Shown here: piece by piece, positions 27,400 through 36,511 of the stretch
How the letters are laid out: the number at the start of each line of letters is the position of its first letter
How positions within the stretch are numbered: position 1 is the first letter of the stretch
Origin: Pseudomonas viridiflava
GTDB lineage: Bacteria > Pseudomonadota > Gammaproteobacteria > Pseudomonadales > Pseudomonadaceae
DNA length: 64,000 nt
Direction: 5' to 3'
Assembly (NCBI RefSeq): GCF_900583165.1
Contig: NZ_UTKY01000087.1
Location: 1-64,000 of the forward strand
Made by a program: the position numbers and the translations under genes
Notes under the pieces: model-generated
The model's database searches: none
What the model saw: only the letters and a program-made list of their open reading frames with translations
Told to the model about the DNA's origin: nothing

Positions 27400-28152
27400 T
27401 TAACTATCGTCCCGCGCGAGGATGTATTCCTCGAGCAGCTTCTTCTCTTCTCCAGAAAGCGAGCGGCTTTCCAGAAGATCGGCGCGTCGTTCATAGGTCC
27501 GACCAAGGGACTGCTGTAAACGCCAACGCCGGATGTGTGCGTGATTGCCACTTAGCAATACGTCGGGAACACGCTGATCCGCATACACCTCCGGTCGGGT
27601 GTAGTGCGGGCAATCCAGCAAACCATCCGTGAAGGAATCTTCCTCCGCGGAGTCCGCATGCCCTAAAGCTCCAGGCAGCAGTCGTGTAACCGCATCTATC
27701 AGGACCATCGCCGGCAGCTCGCCGCCAGACAGGACATAGTCCCCAATCGACCACTCTTCATCGACATGAGCATCAATAAAACGCTCGTCAATGCCTTCAT
27801 AGCGACCGGCAATCAGGATCAATGCTTCCTCATTCGCCATGTCGCGTACCGCAGCCTGTTTCAGCTGACGGCCTTGAGGGGACAGGTAAATTACCTTCGC
27901 CTTCTCCCCGGCGGCGGCCTTGGCCTGAGCCAACGCGTCTTCCAGGGGCTTGATCTTCATCACCATGCCCGGGCCACCGCCAAATGGGCGATCGTCCACA
28001 GTGTGATGTCGATCCGTCGTGTAGTCTCGCGGGTTCCAACAGGTGAGCTGCAACAGCCCCTGTTTCACCGCCCGACTGGTGATGCCGTACTCGCTGATGG
28101 CGGAGAACATCTCGGGAAACAAACTGATCACTTCAATGCGCAAATTAGCCAC
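27400..28152 (-). CDS. trmD: tRNA (guanine-37-N1)-methyltransferase TrmD
   Basis: SAM-dependent SPOUT enzyme methylating G37 of tRNAs reading CNN codons, preventing +1 frameshifts. Knot-forming motifs LSPQGRQL and GRYEGIDERF are intact. The GTG at 28152 gives 250 aa (MANLRIEVISLFPEMFSAI), the usual length in fluorescent pseudomonads. An upstream ATG at 28173 within the end of rimM is an alternative. Only 2 bp separate it from the rimM stop, so translation is probably coupled. Confidence 0.97.
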   Translation of the reverse strand: MANLRIEVISLFPEMFSAISEYGITSRAVKQGLLQLTCWNPRDYTTDRHHTVDDRPFGGGPGMVMKIKPLEDALAQAKAAAGEKAKVIYLSPQGRQLKQAAVRDMANEEALILIAGRYEGIDERFIDAHVDEEWSIGDYVLSGGELPAMVLIDAVTRLLPGALGHADSAEEDSFTDGLLDCPHYTRPEVYADQRVPDVLLSGNHAHIRRWRLQQSLGRTYERRADLLESRSLSGEEKKLLEEYILARDDS

Positions 28153-28154
28153 GC

Positions 28155-28691
28155 TTAGAAGTCCGCGTCCCATTCCACCTTCATCTCGCCTGCGGCCAGG
28201 TCGACGGCCAACACACATTGCCCGGTATAGGGCAGCAAGCGTTCGCGATCATCCAGGCTGCCAGCGCAAGGCTTGACCACCATTACATCATTGGCGCCGG
28301 TTTCCAGAAGGTGATCGATTTTCCCGAGCAATTGCCCGAGTTGATCAATAACCTTCAGACCTTCCAGCTGGTACCAGTAGTACTCGCCGTCGGTCAATTC
28401 AGGGAACAGGTTGCGCGGCACGCAGATCTCATAACCGGCCAGAAGACGAGCTTCTTCACGATCATCAAGACCCTTGAGCTTTGCGACCAGGAACTTATCG
28501 CTCCCGCGTCCACTGACCAGCTCGACCTGTTTCACACTACCCTCGCGCTTGAGCGTCCAGGTTTTGTACTGCAACAGGTTTTCAGTCGGATCAGTAAAGG
28601 AATACACCTTCACTTCGCCGCGAACGCCATGAACAGAGTAAATCTTGCCGATAACGATCAAATCATCAGCAACAGCTGGCGTCGCGTTCAT
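28155..28691 (-). CDS. rimM: 16S rRNA processing protein RimM
   Basis: 178-aa 30S assembly factor that binds near S19 and helps mature the 16S head domain. The N-terminal RimM domain begins DDLIVIGKIYSVHGVRGEVKVYSFTD, and the C-terminal PRC barrel includes DGEYYWYQLEGLKVID and the ending MKVEWDADF. It is 5 bp from rpsP and 2 bp from trmD in the conserved operon. Confidence 0.98.
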   Translation of the reverse strand: MNATPAVADDLIVIGKIYSVHGVRGEVKVYSFTDPTENLLQYKTWTLKREGSVKQVELVSGRGSDKFLVAKLKGLDDREEARLLAGYEICVPRNLFPELTDGEYYWYQLEGLKVIDQLGQLLGKIDHLLETGANDVMVVKPCAGSLDDRERLLPYTGQCVLAVDLAAGEMKVEWDADF

Positions 28692-28696
28692 ATTGC

Positions 28697-28948
28697 TCAG
28701 GCTGCGGCCTTAGCCGAGTCCTTCAACAGTTTTGCAACGCGCTCGGATGGCTGTGCGCCAACGCTCAGCCAGTAGGCTACGCGCTCTTGGTTCACGGACA
28801 GACGAACTTCTTGACCACGAGCAACAGGGTTGAAGAAACCAACCTGTTCCTTGTGCGAACCGTCGCGCGGGTTGCGGCTGTCGGTTACGGTCAAGTGGTA
28901 AAACGGGCGCTTTTTGGAGCCGCCGAGGGCAAGACGGATTGTTAGCAT
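28697..28948 (-). CDS. rpsP: 30S ribosomal protein S16
   Basis: 83-aa ribosomal protein. MLTIRLALGGSKKRPFYHLTVTDSRNPRDGSHKEQVGFFNP is the typical start and the length is as expected. First gene of the rpsP-rimM-trmD-rplS operon, with a good promoter about 70 bp upstream. Confidence 0.99.
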   Translation of the reverse strand: MLTIRLALGGSKKRPFYHLTVTDSRNPRDGSHKEQVGFFNPVARGQEVRLSVNQERVAYWLSVGAQPSERVAKLLKDSAKAAA

Positions 28949-29020
28949 GTGAAGATCGTTCCTGTAGTCGGTGCTGCAAATCTAAATGCACAGCGGGCAT
29001 AGGTGCCCGAAAGGCCGCAT

Positions 29021-29048
29021 ATTCTAAGGAATATCCGGACTTTTGCAA
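29021..29048 (-). promoter_or_regulatory. Sigma-70 promoter of the rpsP operon
   Basis: On the minus strand TTGCAA (29043-29048), a 16-bp spacer and TAGAAT (29021-29026) lie 73 bp upstream of rpsP. The remaining 150 bp back to the ffh stop contain two small hairpins (29151-29166 with 6 bp, 29170-29191 with 7 bp), neither followed by a T-run on the minus strand. Confidence 0.75.
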
Positions 29049-29198
29049 ATGTCTTTTTCTGGCGCCTATCAGCGAGCCACTTAGATCTGCTATAGAGCCG
29101 TCGATTAAAACGGCAGGTCAGCCCCCGCCAATCGCGGGTTTGCTGGAGATCCCACATCCTTGTGGGGCGGAGCGCAAGCGTACCTGCGCTCGAATTCT

Positions 29199-30575
29199 TT
29201 ACATTTTCGGCATGCCGCCGCCGGGCAACATACCGCCCATGCCGCGCATCATCTTGGCCATTCCGCCCTTGGCGGAGAATTTCTTCATCATTTTCTGCAT
29301 CTGCTTGTGCTGCTTGATCAAGCGACCGATGTCCTGCACCTGGGTGCCGGAACCCATGGCGATCCGACGCTTGCGCGAACCGCTGATTAGCTCAGGGTCG
29401 CGGCGCTCGGCCGGGGTCATGGAGTTAATGATGGCTTCCATCTGCTTGAACTGTTTCTCTGCCGCGCCCTGGGCATTGCCCATTTGCGCCAGGTTCACAC
29501 CGCCGATGTTCGGCAGCTTGTCCATCAGGCCGCCGAGGCCGCCCATGTTCTTCATCTGTTGCAGCTGGTCGCGGAAGTCTTCGAGGTCGAAGCCCTTGCC
29601 CTTCTTCAGCTTCTTGGCCAGTTTGTCGGCCTTGTCCTTGTCGAGCGTGGCTTCGGCCTGCTCGATCAGGCTGAGTACGTCGCCCATGCCGAGGATACGC
29701 GAGGCGATACGCTCAGGATGGAACGGCTCAAGCGCTTCGCTCTTCTCGCCCATACCGATGAACTTGATCGGCTTGCCGGTGATGGCACGTACCGACAGCG
29801 CGGCACCGCCACGGGCATCGCCGTCGACCTTGGTGAGGATCACGCCGGTCAGCGGCAGCGCATCACCAAAGGCCTTGGCGGTGTTGGCCGCGTCCTGGCC
29901 GGTCATGGCATCGACCACGAACAGCGTCTCGACCGGGTTGATCGCGGCATGCAGCGCCTTGATCTCGCCCATCATCTCTTCATCGATGTGCAGGCGACCG
30001 GCGGTATCGACGATAACCACGTCGATAAACTTGAGCTTGGCTTCTTTAATAGCCGCGTTGGCGATGTCGACCGGCTTCTGGCTCAGGTCGGACGGGAAGA
30101 AGGTCACGCCCACTTCGCCCGCGAGCATTTCCAGCTGTTTGATAGCGGCCGGACGGTAGACGTCAGCCGACACCACCATCACCGACTTCTTCTTGCGCTC
30201 TTTAAGGAAGCGCGCCAACTTGCCGGCGGTGGTGGTTTTACCCGCACCTTGCAAACCGGCCATCAGTACGACGGCCGGCGGCACGGCGCTGAGGTTCAAG
30301 TCTTCATTGGCGGCGCCCATCAGGCTTTCGAGCTCGGCCTGAACGATCTTCACGAACGCCTGGCCCGGCGTCAGGCTGCGGGACACTTCGGTGCCCACGG
30401 CGCGCTCTTTGACCGAGTTGACGAAGTCCTTCACCACCGGCAAGGCGACGTCAGCTTCCAGCAACGCCATGCGCACTTCGCGCAGGGTGTCTTTAATATT
30501 GTCCTCGGTCAGCTTGGCCTTGCCGGTTACATGGCGCAGCGTCTGCGAGAGACGGTCAGTCAGATTTTCAAACAT
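29199..30575 (-). CDS. ffh: Signal recognition particle protein Ffh
   Basis: GTPase subunit of SRP, which binds signal sequences at the ribosome with 4.5S RNA and docks on FtsY. 458 aa. N domain 1-90; G domain with GLQGAGKTTTAGKLA (P-loop), DTAGRLH and TKVDGDARGG; C-terminal Met-rich M domain ending in repeated MxxMM/GGM stretches that bind hydrophobic signal peptides. It is divergent from the ccsA-like gene, with about 230 bp between them, as in other gamma-proteobacteria. Confidence 0.99.
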   Translation of the reverse strand: MFENLTDRLSQTLRHVTGKAKLTEDNIKDTLREVRMALLEADVALPVVKDFVNSVKERAVGTEVSRSLTPGQAFVKIVQAELESLMGAANEDLNLSAVPPAVVLMAGLQGAGKTTTAGKLARFLKERKKKSVMVVSADVYRPAAIKQLEMLAGEVGVTFFPSDLSQKPVDIANAAIKEAKLKFIDVVIVDTAGRLHIDEEMMGEIKALHAAINPVETLFVVDAMTGQDAANTAKAFGDALPLTGVILTKVDGDARGGAALSVRAITGKPIKFIGMGEKSEALEPFHPERIASRILGMGDVLSLIEQAEATLDKDKADKLAKKLKKGKGFDLEDFRDQLQQMKNMGGLGGLMDKLPNIGGVNLAQMGNAQGAAEKQFKQMEAIINSMTPAERRDPELISGSRKRRIAMGSGTQVQDIGRLIKQHKQMQKMMKKFSAKGGMAKMMRGMGGMLPGGGMPKM

Positions 30576-30809
30576 GCGCGATCCTTTCTGGCCCTATTCA
30601 TCGAAGTGAAGTGGAAGACCGAGGTAATGGCGGCCCAGGCCGTGGTAAATCGCTATTAAAAACAGCGCTCGGCGAGCCTGCGGCGTGGGCAGGTCGCGGA
30701 TTATAGCGAAGACTGTCGCCATGCACACCCGCTGTCTGGCCTGAGAGTCTTTCGTGTTACGCGGGGGTATGCCAAACTCAGCGGCTTTCGGGCTTGCCTA
30801 ACAGGATTT

Positions 30810-31622
30810 ATGCTCCCTTTGTCACCCAGTTTGCTACCCAGCCTCGCCGCCGCCCTTTTGTATGCCGCTGCGACTCTCTATCAGGGCACTCGTCTGGCCC
30901 AAGGCACCAAGGCGGACAAACGCCTGCTGGTCGGCCTTGGCGTGCTTGCCCTGCTGGCTCACGCTGCCAGCCTGTTTACTCACCTGATGACCCCCGTCGG
31001 TCTGGGCCTGGATTTTTTCAGCGCCGCCAGCTTGATCGCGGCCGCCGTCATCGCGCTGACCTTGATGGCCTGTTATCGGATACCCGTCGAGAACCTGCTG
31101 GTGCTGTTATTCCCGCTGGGCGTGCTGACCGTGCTGATGGCGCAGTTCGCCCCCACCGGCACGGTGCAGGTGATCGATGAAGAACCGGGCATCCTCGCCC
31201 ATATCCTGCTGTCGATCCTCGCCTACGGCATGTTCACCATTGCGGTGTTTCAGGCTCTGCTCTTGCTGCTGCAGGATCACCAGCTCAAGCACAAGCACCC
31301 CTCCGGTCTGATCAAGAACTTCCCGCCACTGCAAACCATGGAAAGCCTGTTGTTCGGCTTCCTGTGGGCCGGCTGGACACTCTTGTCGCTGTCGCTGATC
31401 TCCGGCTGGCTGTTCGTCGAAAACCTGTTTGCCCAGCACCTGGTACACAAGACCCTGCTGGCGTGTCTGGCCTGGGTGGTATTCAGCGTGCTGCTGTGGG
31501 GCCGTAATCGCCTCGGCTGGCGCGGGCACAAGGCAATTCGTTGGACCCTGGCCGGTTTCTGCCTGCTGATGTTGGCCTATTTCGGCAGCAAGCTGGTCCG
31601 CGAATACATCCTGCATATCTGA
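30810..31622 (+). CDS. CcsA/YpjD-like cytochrome c assembly-family membrane protein
   Basis: 270-aa integral membrane protein of the CcsA/CcmC/CcmF-related "cytochrome c assembly" family, resembling E. coli YpjD, which is also next to ffh and a corC-like gene. About eight membrane helices; conserved His residues (e.g. in LFTHLMTP and AQHLVHKTLLACLAWVVF) could bind haem. It is not one of the Ccm proteins and its role is not established. CAGGA precedes the ATG, and the corC-like gene follows 12 bp later. Confidence 0.82.
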   Translation: MLPLSPSLLPSLAAALLYAAATLYQGTRLAQGTKADKRLLVGLGVLALLAHAASLFTHLMTPVGLGLDFFSAASLIAAAVIALTLMACYRIPVENLLVLLFPLGVLTVLMAQFAPTGTVQVIDEEPGILAHILLSILAYGMFTIAVFQALLLLLQDHQLKHKHPSGLIKNFPPLQTMESLLFGFLWAGWTLLSLSLISGWLFVENLFAQHLVHKTLLACLAWVVFSVLLWGRNRLGWRGHKAIRWTLAGFCLLMLAYFGSKLVREYILHI

Positions 31623-31634
31623 CGGCCAGCGATC

Positions 31635-32873
31635 ATGCACAACTTGCCCCTGGAACCGCTGCTCGCCGTCATCGCCCTGCTGGTGTTATGGGCCGGGCTG
31701 TTTACCGCCATCGAAGCCGCCCAGTTGCACCTGCTGGCCCTGCGCCCGGGCACCCGCCAGGGTGACAAGGCCGCCGCACGCCTGAGTTTTCCACGTAATA
31801 GCCTGATTCTGTGCAACAGCCTGTGCCGCGCGGCCGTGGTGATTCTCTGCACACTGCTGGCGATCTATGCCTGGGCAGAAAATGGCCCATGGCTGGGTTG
31901 GCTGGTCTCCTGCACGCTCCTGCTGATACTCGCCGACTACCTGCCTCGCGCCCTCGCCGTGCGCTATCCGCAAGCCGTGCTCGGCTTTGGCAATACGCTG
32001 TTGGGCGTACCGCTGAAGATCCTTTACCCATTGGCTTGGCTGCTCAATGGCATCAGCCTGTTACTGCTGCGCCCATTCGCACGCAAATCCGGCGTCGTGA
32101 AAAAGAGCGACGAGCCTCTACCCGATCACGATGACGACCCTGAGCCCGACGCCGACGAAGACCGCAGCCCCGGAATGCCCGGCATCCACGCGCTGGACAA
32201 CATCACTGTCAACGACATCCTAGTGCCTCGCAGTGAAGTAGACGGCATCAACCTGGATGACTCGATCGAAGCCATCATCGAACAACTGCGCACCTCCCCG
32301 CGTACGCGCCTGCCGGTGTTCCACAGTGACATCAACCAGGTCGAAGCGGTGCTCAACACCCGGCAGGTGCAGCACCTGCTGCCGGACGCCAGCCTGACCA
32401 AGGAAGCGTTGCTCGCCGCCTGCCACGAGCCTTACTTCGTGCCGGAAAGCACGCCACTGCAACTGCAATTGCTGAACTTCCACAAGCAGCAGCGGCGCTT
32501 GGGCATGGTGGTGGACGAGTACGGTGAAGTACTGGGCATTGTCACCCTGGAAGATATTCTTGAAGAAATCGTCGGCGAATTCGAGAGCGAGCAAGGTGGG
32601 GATAACCCGCATATCGAAGCACAACCGGATGGGCGCTACATCATCGATGGTGCGGCTTCGATCCGTGATTTGAACAAGAGCCTGAACTGGCACCTGCCCA
32701 GCGACGGCCCCAAGACCCTCAATGGCTTGGTGACTGAAGCGCTGGAGACCATTCCGGATTGCGCGGTGTGCCTGAAGATTGGGCGGTACCGCCTGGAGAT
32801 CCTTGAGACGGAGGACAACCGGGTGAGCAAGGTGCTGATCTGGCACACCAGCCGGATGCCCGTCGCAGCCTAA
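31635..32873 (+). CDS. CorC/YfjD-like CNNM-CBS membrane protein
   Basis: 412-aa protein: an N-terminal DUF21/CNNM membrane domain (about 1-150), a paired CBS domain (about 185-310, with VPRSEVDGINLDD and MVVDEYGEVLGIVTLEDILEEIVGE), and a C-terminal CorC_HlyC transporter-associated domain (about 325-405). The family includes proteins linked to Mg2+/Co2+ efflux; the exact cation is not known here. It follows the ypjD-like gene at 12 bp, a pair conserved across gamma-proteobacteria. Confidence 0.9.
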   Translation: MHNLPLEPLLAVIALLVLWAGLFTAIEAAQLHLLALRPGTRQGDKAAARLSFPRNSLILCNSLCRAAVVILCTLLAIYAWAENGPWLGWLVSCTLLLILADYLPRALAVRYPQAVLGFGNTLLGVPLKILYPLAWLLNGISLLLLRPFARKSGVVKKSDEPLPDHDDDPEPDADEDRSPGMPGIHALDNITVNDILVPRSEVDGINLDDSIEAIIEQLRTSPRTRLPVFHSDINQVEAVLNTRQVQHLLPDASLTKEALLAACHEPYFVPESTPLQLQLLNFHKQQRRLGMVVDEYGEVLGIVTLEDILEEIVGEFESEQGGDNPHIEAQPDGRYIIDGAASIRDLNKSLNWHLPSDGPKTLNGLVTEALETIPDCAVCLKIGRYRLEILETEDNRVSKVLIWHTSRMPVAA

Positions 32874-32894
32874 CTCCCAGACAAAACACAATCC

Positions 32895-32988
32895 AATGTG
32901 GGAGGGGGCTTGCCCCCGATAGCAGTGGATCAGTGAAGGCATCTGGCGACTGACACTCCGCAATCGGGGGCAAGCCCCCTCCCACATT
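32895..32988. repeat. REPIN after the corC-like gene
   Basis: Inverted REPs of the GAGGGGGCTTGCCCCC type lie 21 bp after the corC-like stop. It is the only feature between that gene and the promoter of the MHS symporter. Confidence 0.93.
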
Positions 32989-33011
32989 TTGATCTGGGCC
33001 CTCCTAGCCAC

Positions 33012-33041
33012 TTGTTGTATCGCCAAACCCCTTCCTATAAT
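33012..33041 (+). promoter_or_regulatory. Candidate promoter of the MHS symporter
   Basis: TTGTTG (33012-33017) and a consensus TATAAT (33036-33041) with an 18-bp spacer. This would give a leader of about 180 nt before the start at 33229. The leader has no ORF or riboswitch that I could support. Confidence 0.55.
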
Positions 33042-33228
33042 CCCTGCGGCTTACCAAAGCCCCGCCCGAGCGCGTGCTACCCGCACATACAGCGCTCAGG
33101 CACCGCGTTACCGTGTCTGACCGGTGTTTGCTCCCATCCCGAGCCGCCCCGCGCACAACCCTGATCCATGGGTGTTCGACCAATAATAATCCGCGTCCAA
33201 ACGCGCAATGACCGTCAGGGATACTGCC

Positions 33229-34542
33229 ATGAGCACCACTTATAACGAGGCCGCGCCTGCCGCCGCCCCGACTAACTCGACCGCCCGCGTCGCCACGGCG
33301 AGCATCGTCGGCACCGCCATCGAGTTCTACGACTTCTACATCTACGCTACAGCCGCTGCGCTGGTGATCGGCCCGGTGTTCTTCCCGCAGACCTCCGGCA
33401 CCGCGCAGATGCTGGCGTCGTTCCTGACCTTCGGTATCGCCTTTATCGCCCGCCCAATGGGCTCGGCGTTGTTCGGCCACTTTGGCGACCGGATCGGGCG
33501 TAAATCCACCCTGGTGGCTTCGCTGCTATTGATGGGTGTGTGCACCACGCTAATCGGCTTGCTGCCGGGCTATGACAGCATCGGCGCCTGGGCGCCGATC
33601 CTGCTGTGCGTGCTGCGCTTCGGCCAGGGCCTCGGCCTGGGCGGGGAATGGGGCGGCGCAGCACTGCTGGCCACTGAGAACGCACCGAAGGGCAAGCGCG
33701 GTTGGTTCGGCATGTTCCCGCAACTGGGCCCATCGATTGGCTTTTTGGCGGCCAACGGCTTGTTCCTGATTCTGGCCATGAGCCTGAGCGACGAGCAGTT
33801 CCGCAGTTGGGGCTGGCGTATTCCATTCATCCTCAGCGCAGCCTTGGTGATGGTTGGCCTTTACGCACGCCTCAAGCTGCACGAAACCCCGGTGTTCGCC
33901 AATTCCGTCGCCAAGGAAGCGCCAGTGAAGGTGCCGCTGGTGGAGCTGTTCAGCCAACACTGGCTGCCGGTGCTGCTGGGCGCCGCGTCGATGGTGGTGT
34001 GTTATGCGCTGTTCTACATCACCACCGCGTTTTCCCTGAGCTACGGGGTTTCCACCCTGGGCTACAGCCGCGAAACCTTCCTGGGTTTGCTGTGCTTTGC
34101 GGTGCTGTTCATGGGCTTGGCCACACCGCTGGCGGCCTTGGCCAGTGATCGCTACGGGCGCAAGCCGGTGCTGATCGTCGGCGCGATCCTGGCGATCCTG
34201 TCGGGCTTTACCATGGAGCCGTTGCTGACCCACGGTTCGACCTGGGCCGTGGCGTTGTTCCTGGCGCTGGAGCTGTTTTTGATGGGGGTGACCTTCGCGC
34301 CGATGGGCGCCATGTTGCCGGAATTGTTCCCTACGCGCGTGCGTTATACCGGCGCTTCGGCGGCGTATAACCTGGGCGGGATCGTGGGGGCGTCGGCGGC
34401 ACCGTTCTTCGCGACCAAATTGGTGGCGATGGGTGGGCTGAGTTATGTCGGCGGGTATGTGTCGGCGGCAGCGTTGCTTAGCTTGATTGCGGTGCTGTGC
34501 TTGAAAGAGACGCGGGATAATGATTTGAACAAGGTCGCCTGA
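33229..34542 (+). CDS. MHS-family metabolite:H+ symporter
   Basis: 437-aa major-facilitator protein of the metabolite:H+ symporter family (ShiA/KgtP/ProP-like), with 12 membrane segments. Family marks are TASIVGTAIEFYDFYIYATAAALV at the first helix and the loop GHFGDRIGRKSTL between helices 2 and 3. The substrate is probably an organic acid or similar, but cannot be named. The ATG at 33229 (MSTTYNEAAP) is preferred to one 21 bp upstream because GGGA lies at a good distance. Confidence 0.88.
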   Translation: MSTTYNEAAPAAAPTNSTARVATASIVGTAIEFYDFYIYATAAALVIGPVFFPQTSGTAQMLASFLTFGIAFIARPMGSALFGHFGDRIGRKSTLVASLLLMGVCTTLIGLLPGYDSIGAWAPILLCVLRFGQGLGLGGEWGGAALLATENAPKGKRGWFGMFPQLGPSIGFLAANGLFLILAMSLSDEQFRSWGWRIPFILSAALVMVGLYARLKLHETPVFANSVAKEAPVKVPLVELFSQHWLPVLLGAASMVVCYALFYITTAFSLSYGVSTLGYSRETFLGLLCFAVLFMGLATPLAALASDRYGRKPVLIVGAILAILSGFTMEPLLTHGSTWAVALFLALELFLMGVTFAPMGAMLPELFPTRVRYTGASAAYNLGGIVGASAAPFFATKLVAMGGLSYVGGYVSAAALLSLIAVLCLKETRDNDLNKVA

Positions 34543-34550
34543 TAGACCGC

Positions 34551-34635
34551 CATCGGGGGCTAGCCCCCTCCCACAGTTGACCGAGTTCCAACATAAGAAT
34601 GCGGTCAAAATGTGGGAGGGGGCTTGCCCCCGATG
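34551..34635. repeat. REP pair in inverted (inside-out) order
   Basis: A REP reading CATCGGGGGCTAGCCCCCTC (34551-34575) precedes one reading TGTGGGAGGGGGCTTGCCCC (34610-34635), so the TGTGGG ends face each other; the other REPINs face the opposite way. It lies between the convergent symporter and purT genes. Confidence 0.85.
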
Positions 34636-34638
34636 CTT

Positions 34639-35820
34639 TTAGAGCTCTACAACAACGGCTTTGGAAGCACGGGTCGCCTTAGCCCGAGCTGCTTCAATCG
34701 ACTCATCCCGCGCCAACGCCACACCCATCCGACGCTGACCGTTCACTTCTGGTTTACCAAACAGGCGCAACGCCGTATCCGGCTCACTCAAGGCCGCGCC
34801 CAGGTTGGCGAACGCAGTCTGGGTCGACTGCCCTTCCACCAAAATCACCGCCGAAGCCGAAGGCCCAAACTGACGGATCAAAGGGATCGGCAGACCCAAG
34901 ATGGCACGAGCATGCAGGGCAAACTGCGACAAGTCTTGGGAAATCAGGGTCACCAAACCGGTGTCATGCGGGCGCGGCGACACTTCGCTAAACCACACCT
35001 GATCACCCTTGATGAACAACTCCACGCCAAACAGACCACGACCGCCTAGAGCCTCGGTCACGGCTTTGGCAACGCGCTCGGATTCAGCCAGTGCAATCGG
35101 GCTCATGGCCTGTGGCTGCCAGGATTCCTGGTAATCGCCCTTCTCCTGGCGATGACCAACCGGCGCACAGAAGGTGGTGCCGCCCACGTGACGCACGGTC
35201 AGCAGGGTGATTTCGTAGTCGAAGTCGATAAAGCCTTCGATGATCACCCGGCCTTTACCGGCACGCCCGCCTTCCTGGGCATAGTCCCAGGCTTTCTGCA
35301 CATCATCGGCGCTGCGCAGCAGGCTCTGGCCCTTGCCCGACGAACTCATCACCGGCTTGACCACGCACGGGAAGCCAAGGTCTTGCACAGCCTTGCTGTA
35401 GTCTTCAAAGGTGTCGGCGAAGTGATACGGCGAGGTTGGCAGGTCCAGCTCTTCGGCGGCCAGGCGGCGGATGCCTTCGCGATTCATGGTCAGCGAGGTG
35501 GCACGCGCGGTCGGGATCACGGTGAAGCCTTCAGCTTCCAGTTCCACCAGGGTGGCGGTGGCGATGGCTTCGATTTCCGGCACGATAAAGTGCGGTTTCT
35601 CGGCCTCGATCACTGCACGCAGGGCGGCGCCGTCGAGCATGTTGATCACGTGGCTACGGTGCGCAACCTGCATGGCAGGGGCGTTGGCGTAGCGATCCAC
35701 GGCAATCACTTCAACGCCCAGGCGTTGCAGTTCGATTACCACTTCCTTGCCCAGCTCACCGCAGCCACACAGCAAAACGCGGGTCGCGGTTGGCGACAAT
35801 GGAGTTCCGATTCGGGTCAT
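34639..35820 (-). CDS. purT: Formate-dependent GAR transformylase PurT
   Basis: ATP-grasp enzyme converting glycinamide ribonucleotide to formyl-GAR using formate, in purine synthesis. 393 aa. MTRIGTPLSPTATRVLLCGCGELGKEVVIELQRLGVEVIAVDRY is the family start. The ATP-grasp core includes PVMSSSGKGQS and GLFGVELFIKGDQVWFSEVSPRPHDTG. It is the alternative to folate-dependent PurN. It is a separate transcript from purL later in the window. Confidence 0.98.
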   Translation of the reverse strand: MTRIGTPLSPTATRVLLCGCGELGKEVVIELQRLGVEVIAVDRYANAPAMQVAHRSHVINMLDGAALRAVIEAEKPHFIVPEIEAIATATLVELEAEGFTVIPTARATSLTMNREGIRRLAAEELDLPTSPYHFADTFEDYSKAVQDLGFPCVVKPVMSSSGKGQSLLRSADDVQKAWDYAQEGGRAGKGRVIIEGFIDFDYEITLLTVRHVGGTTFCAPVGHRQEKGDYQESWQPQAMSPIALAESERVAKAVTEALGGRGLFGVELFIKGDQVWFSEVSPRPHDTGLVTLISQDLSQFALHARAILGLPIPLIRQFGPSASAVILVEGQSTQTAFANLGAALSEPDTALRLFGKPEVNGQRRMGVALARDESIEAARAKATRASKAVVVEL

Positions 35821-35890
35821 CTCAGGTCCTCAGGGGAGCGGATCGTTTTGGAGAAAGGCCGGCATTTTACATGAACTGTAAAAATTGGCC

Positions 35891-36358
35891 TCAGTTGGCG
35901 ACGGCGCGCCGGCGGATACGCCAAGCCATGATCAGCCATACCGCCGTGACCCCGGCGAATTTCGACGCCAGCGCAGTGCCGACCACCGCAGGCGTGAGCG
36001 CGCCGATAAGGCCGAAAAAGATAAAGGTGTCGAGGGGAATGCTCAGCGCCGAACTTATCCACAGGCGGTCGTGGAGCGGGCGTTTGGTGATGCTGAACAC
36101 CAGCCAGTCGATGCATTCGGACACGGCAAACGCCGTGGCACTGGCCAGGGCGATGGACGGGTCGGAGGTGATATATGACAGCACCAGCGCGGCCAGCATG
36201 GCGACGATTGCGCCGTGGCCGAAGCGGGTTTGCACCATGTCGCGCAGGATGAAGACCAAGCCACCCCAGGCGGACCAGATCACATCCAGGTGTGGGGCGG
36301 TGGAGAAAGCGAAGTTGATCAGCACGACGCTGCTGATGTAGGCGATGAGGAAGAGCAT
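35891..36358 (-). CDS. VUT-family transporter, COG1738-like
   Basis: 155-aa membrane protein with about five hydrophobic segments; GGLVFILRDMVQTRFG, ASATAFAVSECIDWLVF and DRLWISSALSIPLDTFIFF are typical of the VUT (vitamin-uptake transporter, DUF165/YhhQ) family, members of which import queuosine precursors. It is shorter than YhhQ (about 220 aa), so the specific substrate is uncertain. The ATG at 36358 gives the hydrophobic start; an in-frame extension reads REP DNA. The leader contains a 6-bp hairpin (36370-36391). Confidence 0.75.
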   Translation of the reverse strand: MLFLIAYISSVVLINFAFSTAPHLDVIWSAWGGLVFILRDMVQTRFGHGAIVAMLAALVLSYITSDPSIALASATAFAVSECIDWLVFSITKRPLHDRLWISSALSIPLDTFIFFGLIGALTPAVVGTALASKFAGVTAVWLIMAWRIRRRAVAN

Positions 36359-36369
36359 GGGAAAGTGGA

Positions 36370-36391
36370 CCTGTGGGTTATGCCGCACAGG
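36370..36391 (-). promoter_or_regulatory. Leader hairpin of VUT-family gene
   Basis: CCTGTG and CACAGG pair around a 10-nt loop, ending 11 bp before the start codon. The stem could cover the ribosome-binding region. It does not match the preQ1-I pattern that I know, so a riboswitch is not claimed. Confidence 0.3.
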
Positions 36392-36429
36392 GTACTTCAC
36401 AATTAGAAATATGTCGTCTGGGAGGGCCT

Positions 36430-36503
36430 CATCGGTGGCAAGCCCCCTCCCACCTTTGACTGTGTTCACAAATCAAAATGTGGGAGGTGGCTTGCCACCG
36501 ATG
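36430..36503. repeat. REP pair in inside-out order, GTGGC variant
   Basis: REPs reading CATCGGTGGCAAGCCCCCTC (36430-36454) and TGTGGGAGGTGGCTTGCCAC (36480-36503) face each other by their TGTGGG ends, as at 34551 and 60492. The core has changed from GGGGGC to GGTGGC. It lies between DUF1289 and the VUT gene. Confidence 0.85.
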
Positions 36504-36511
36504 GCGGCCTA

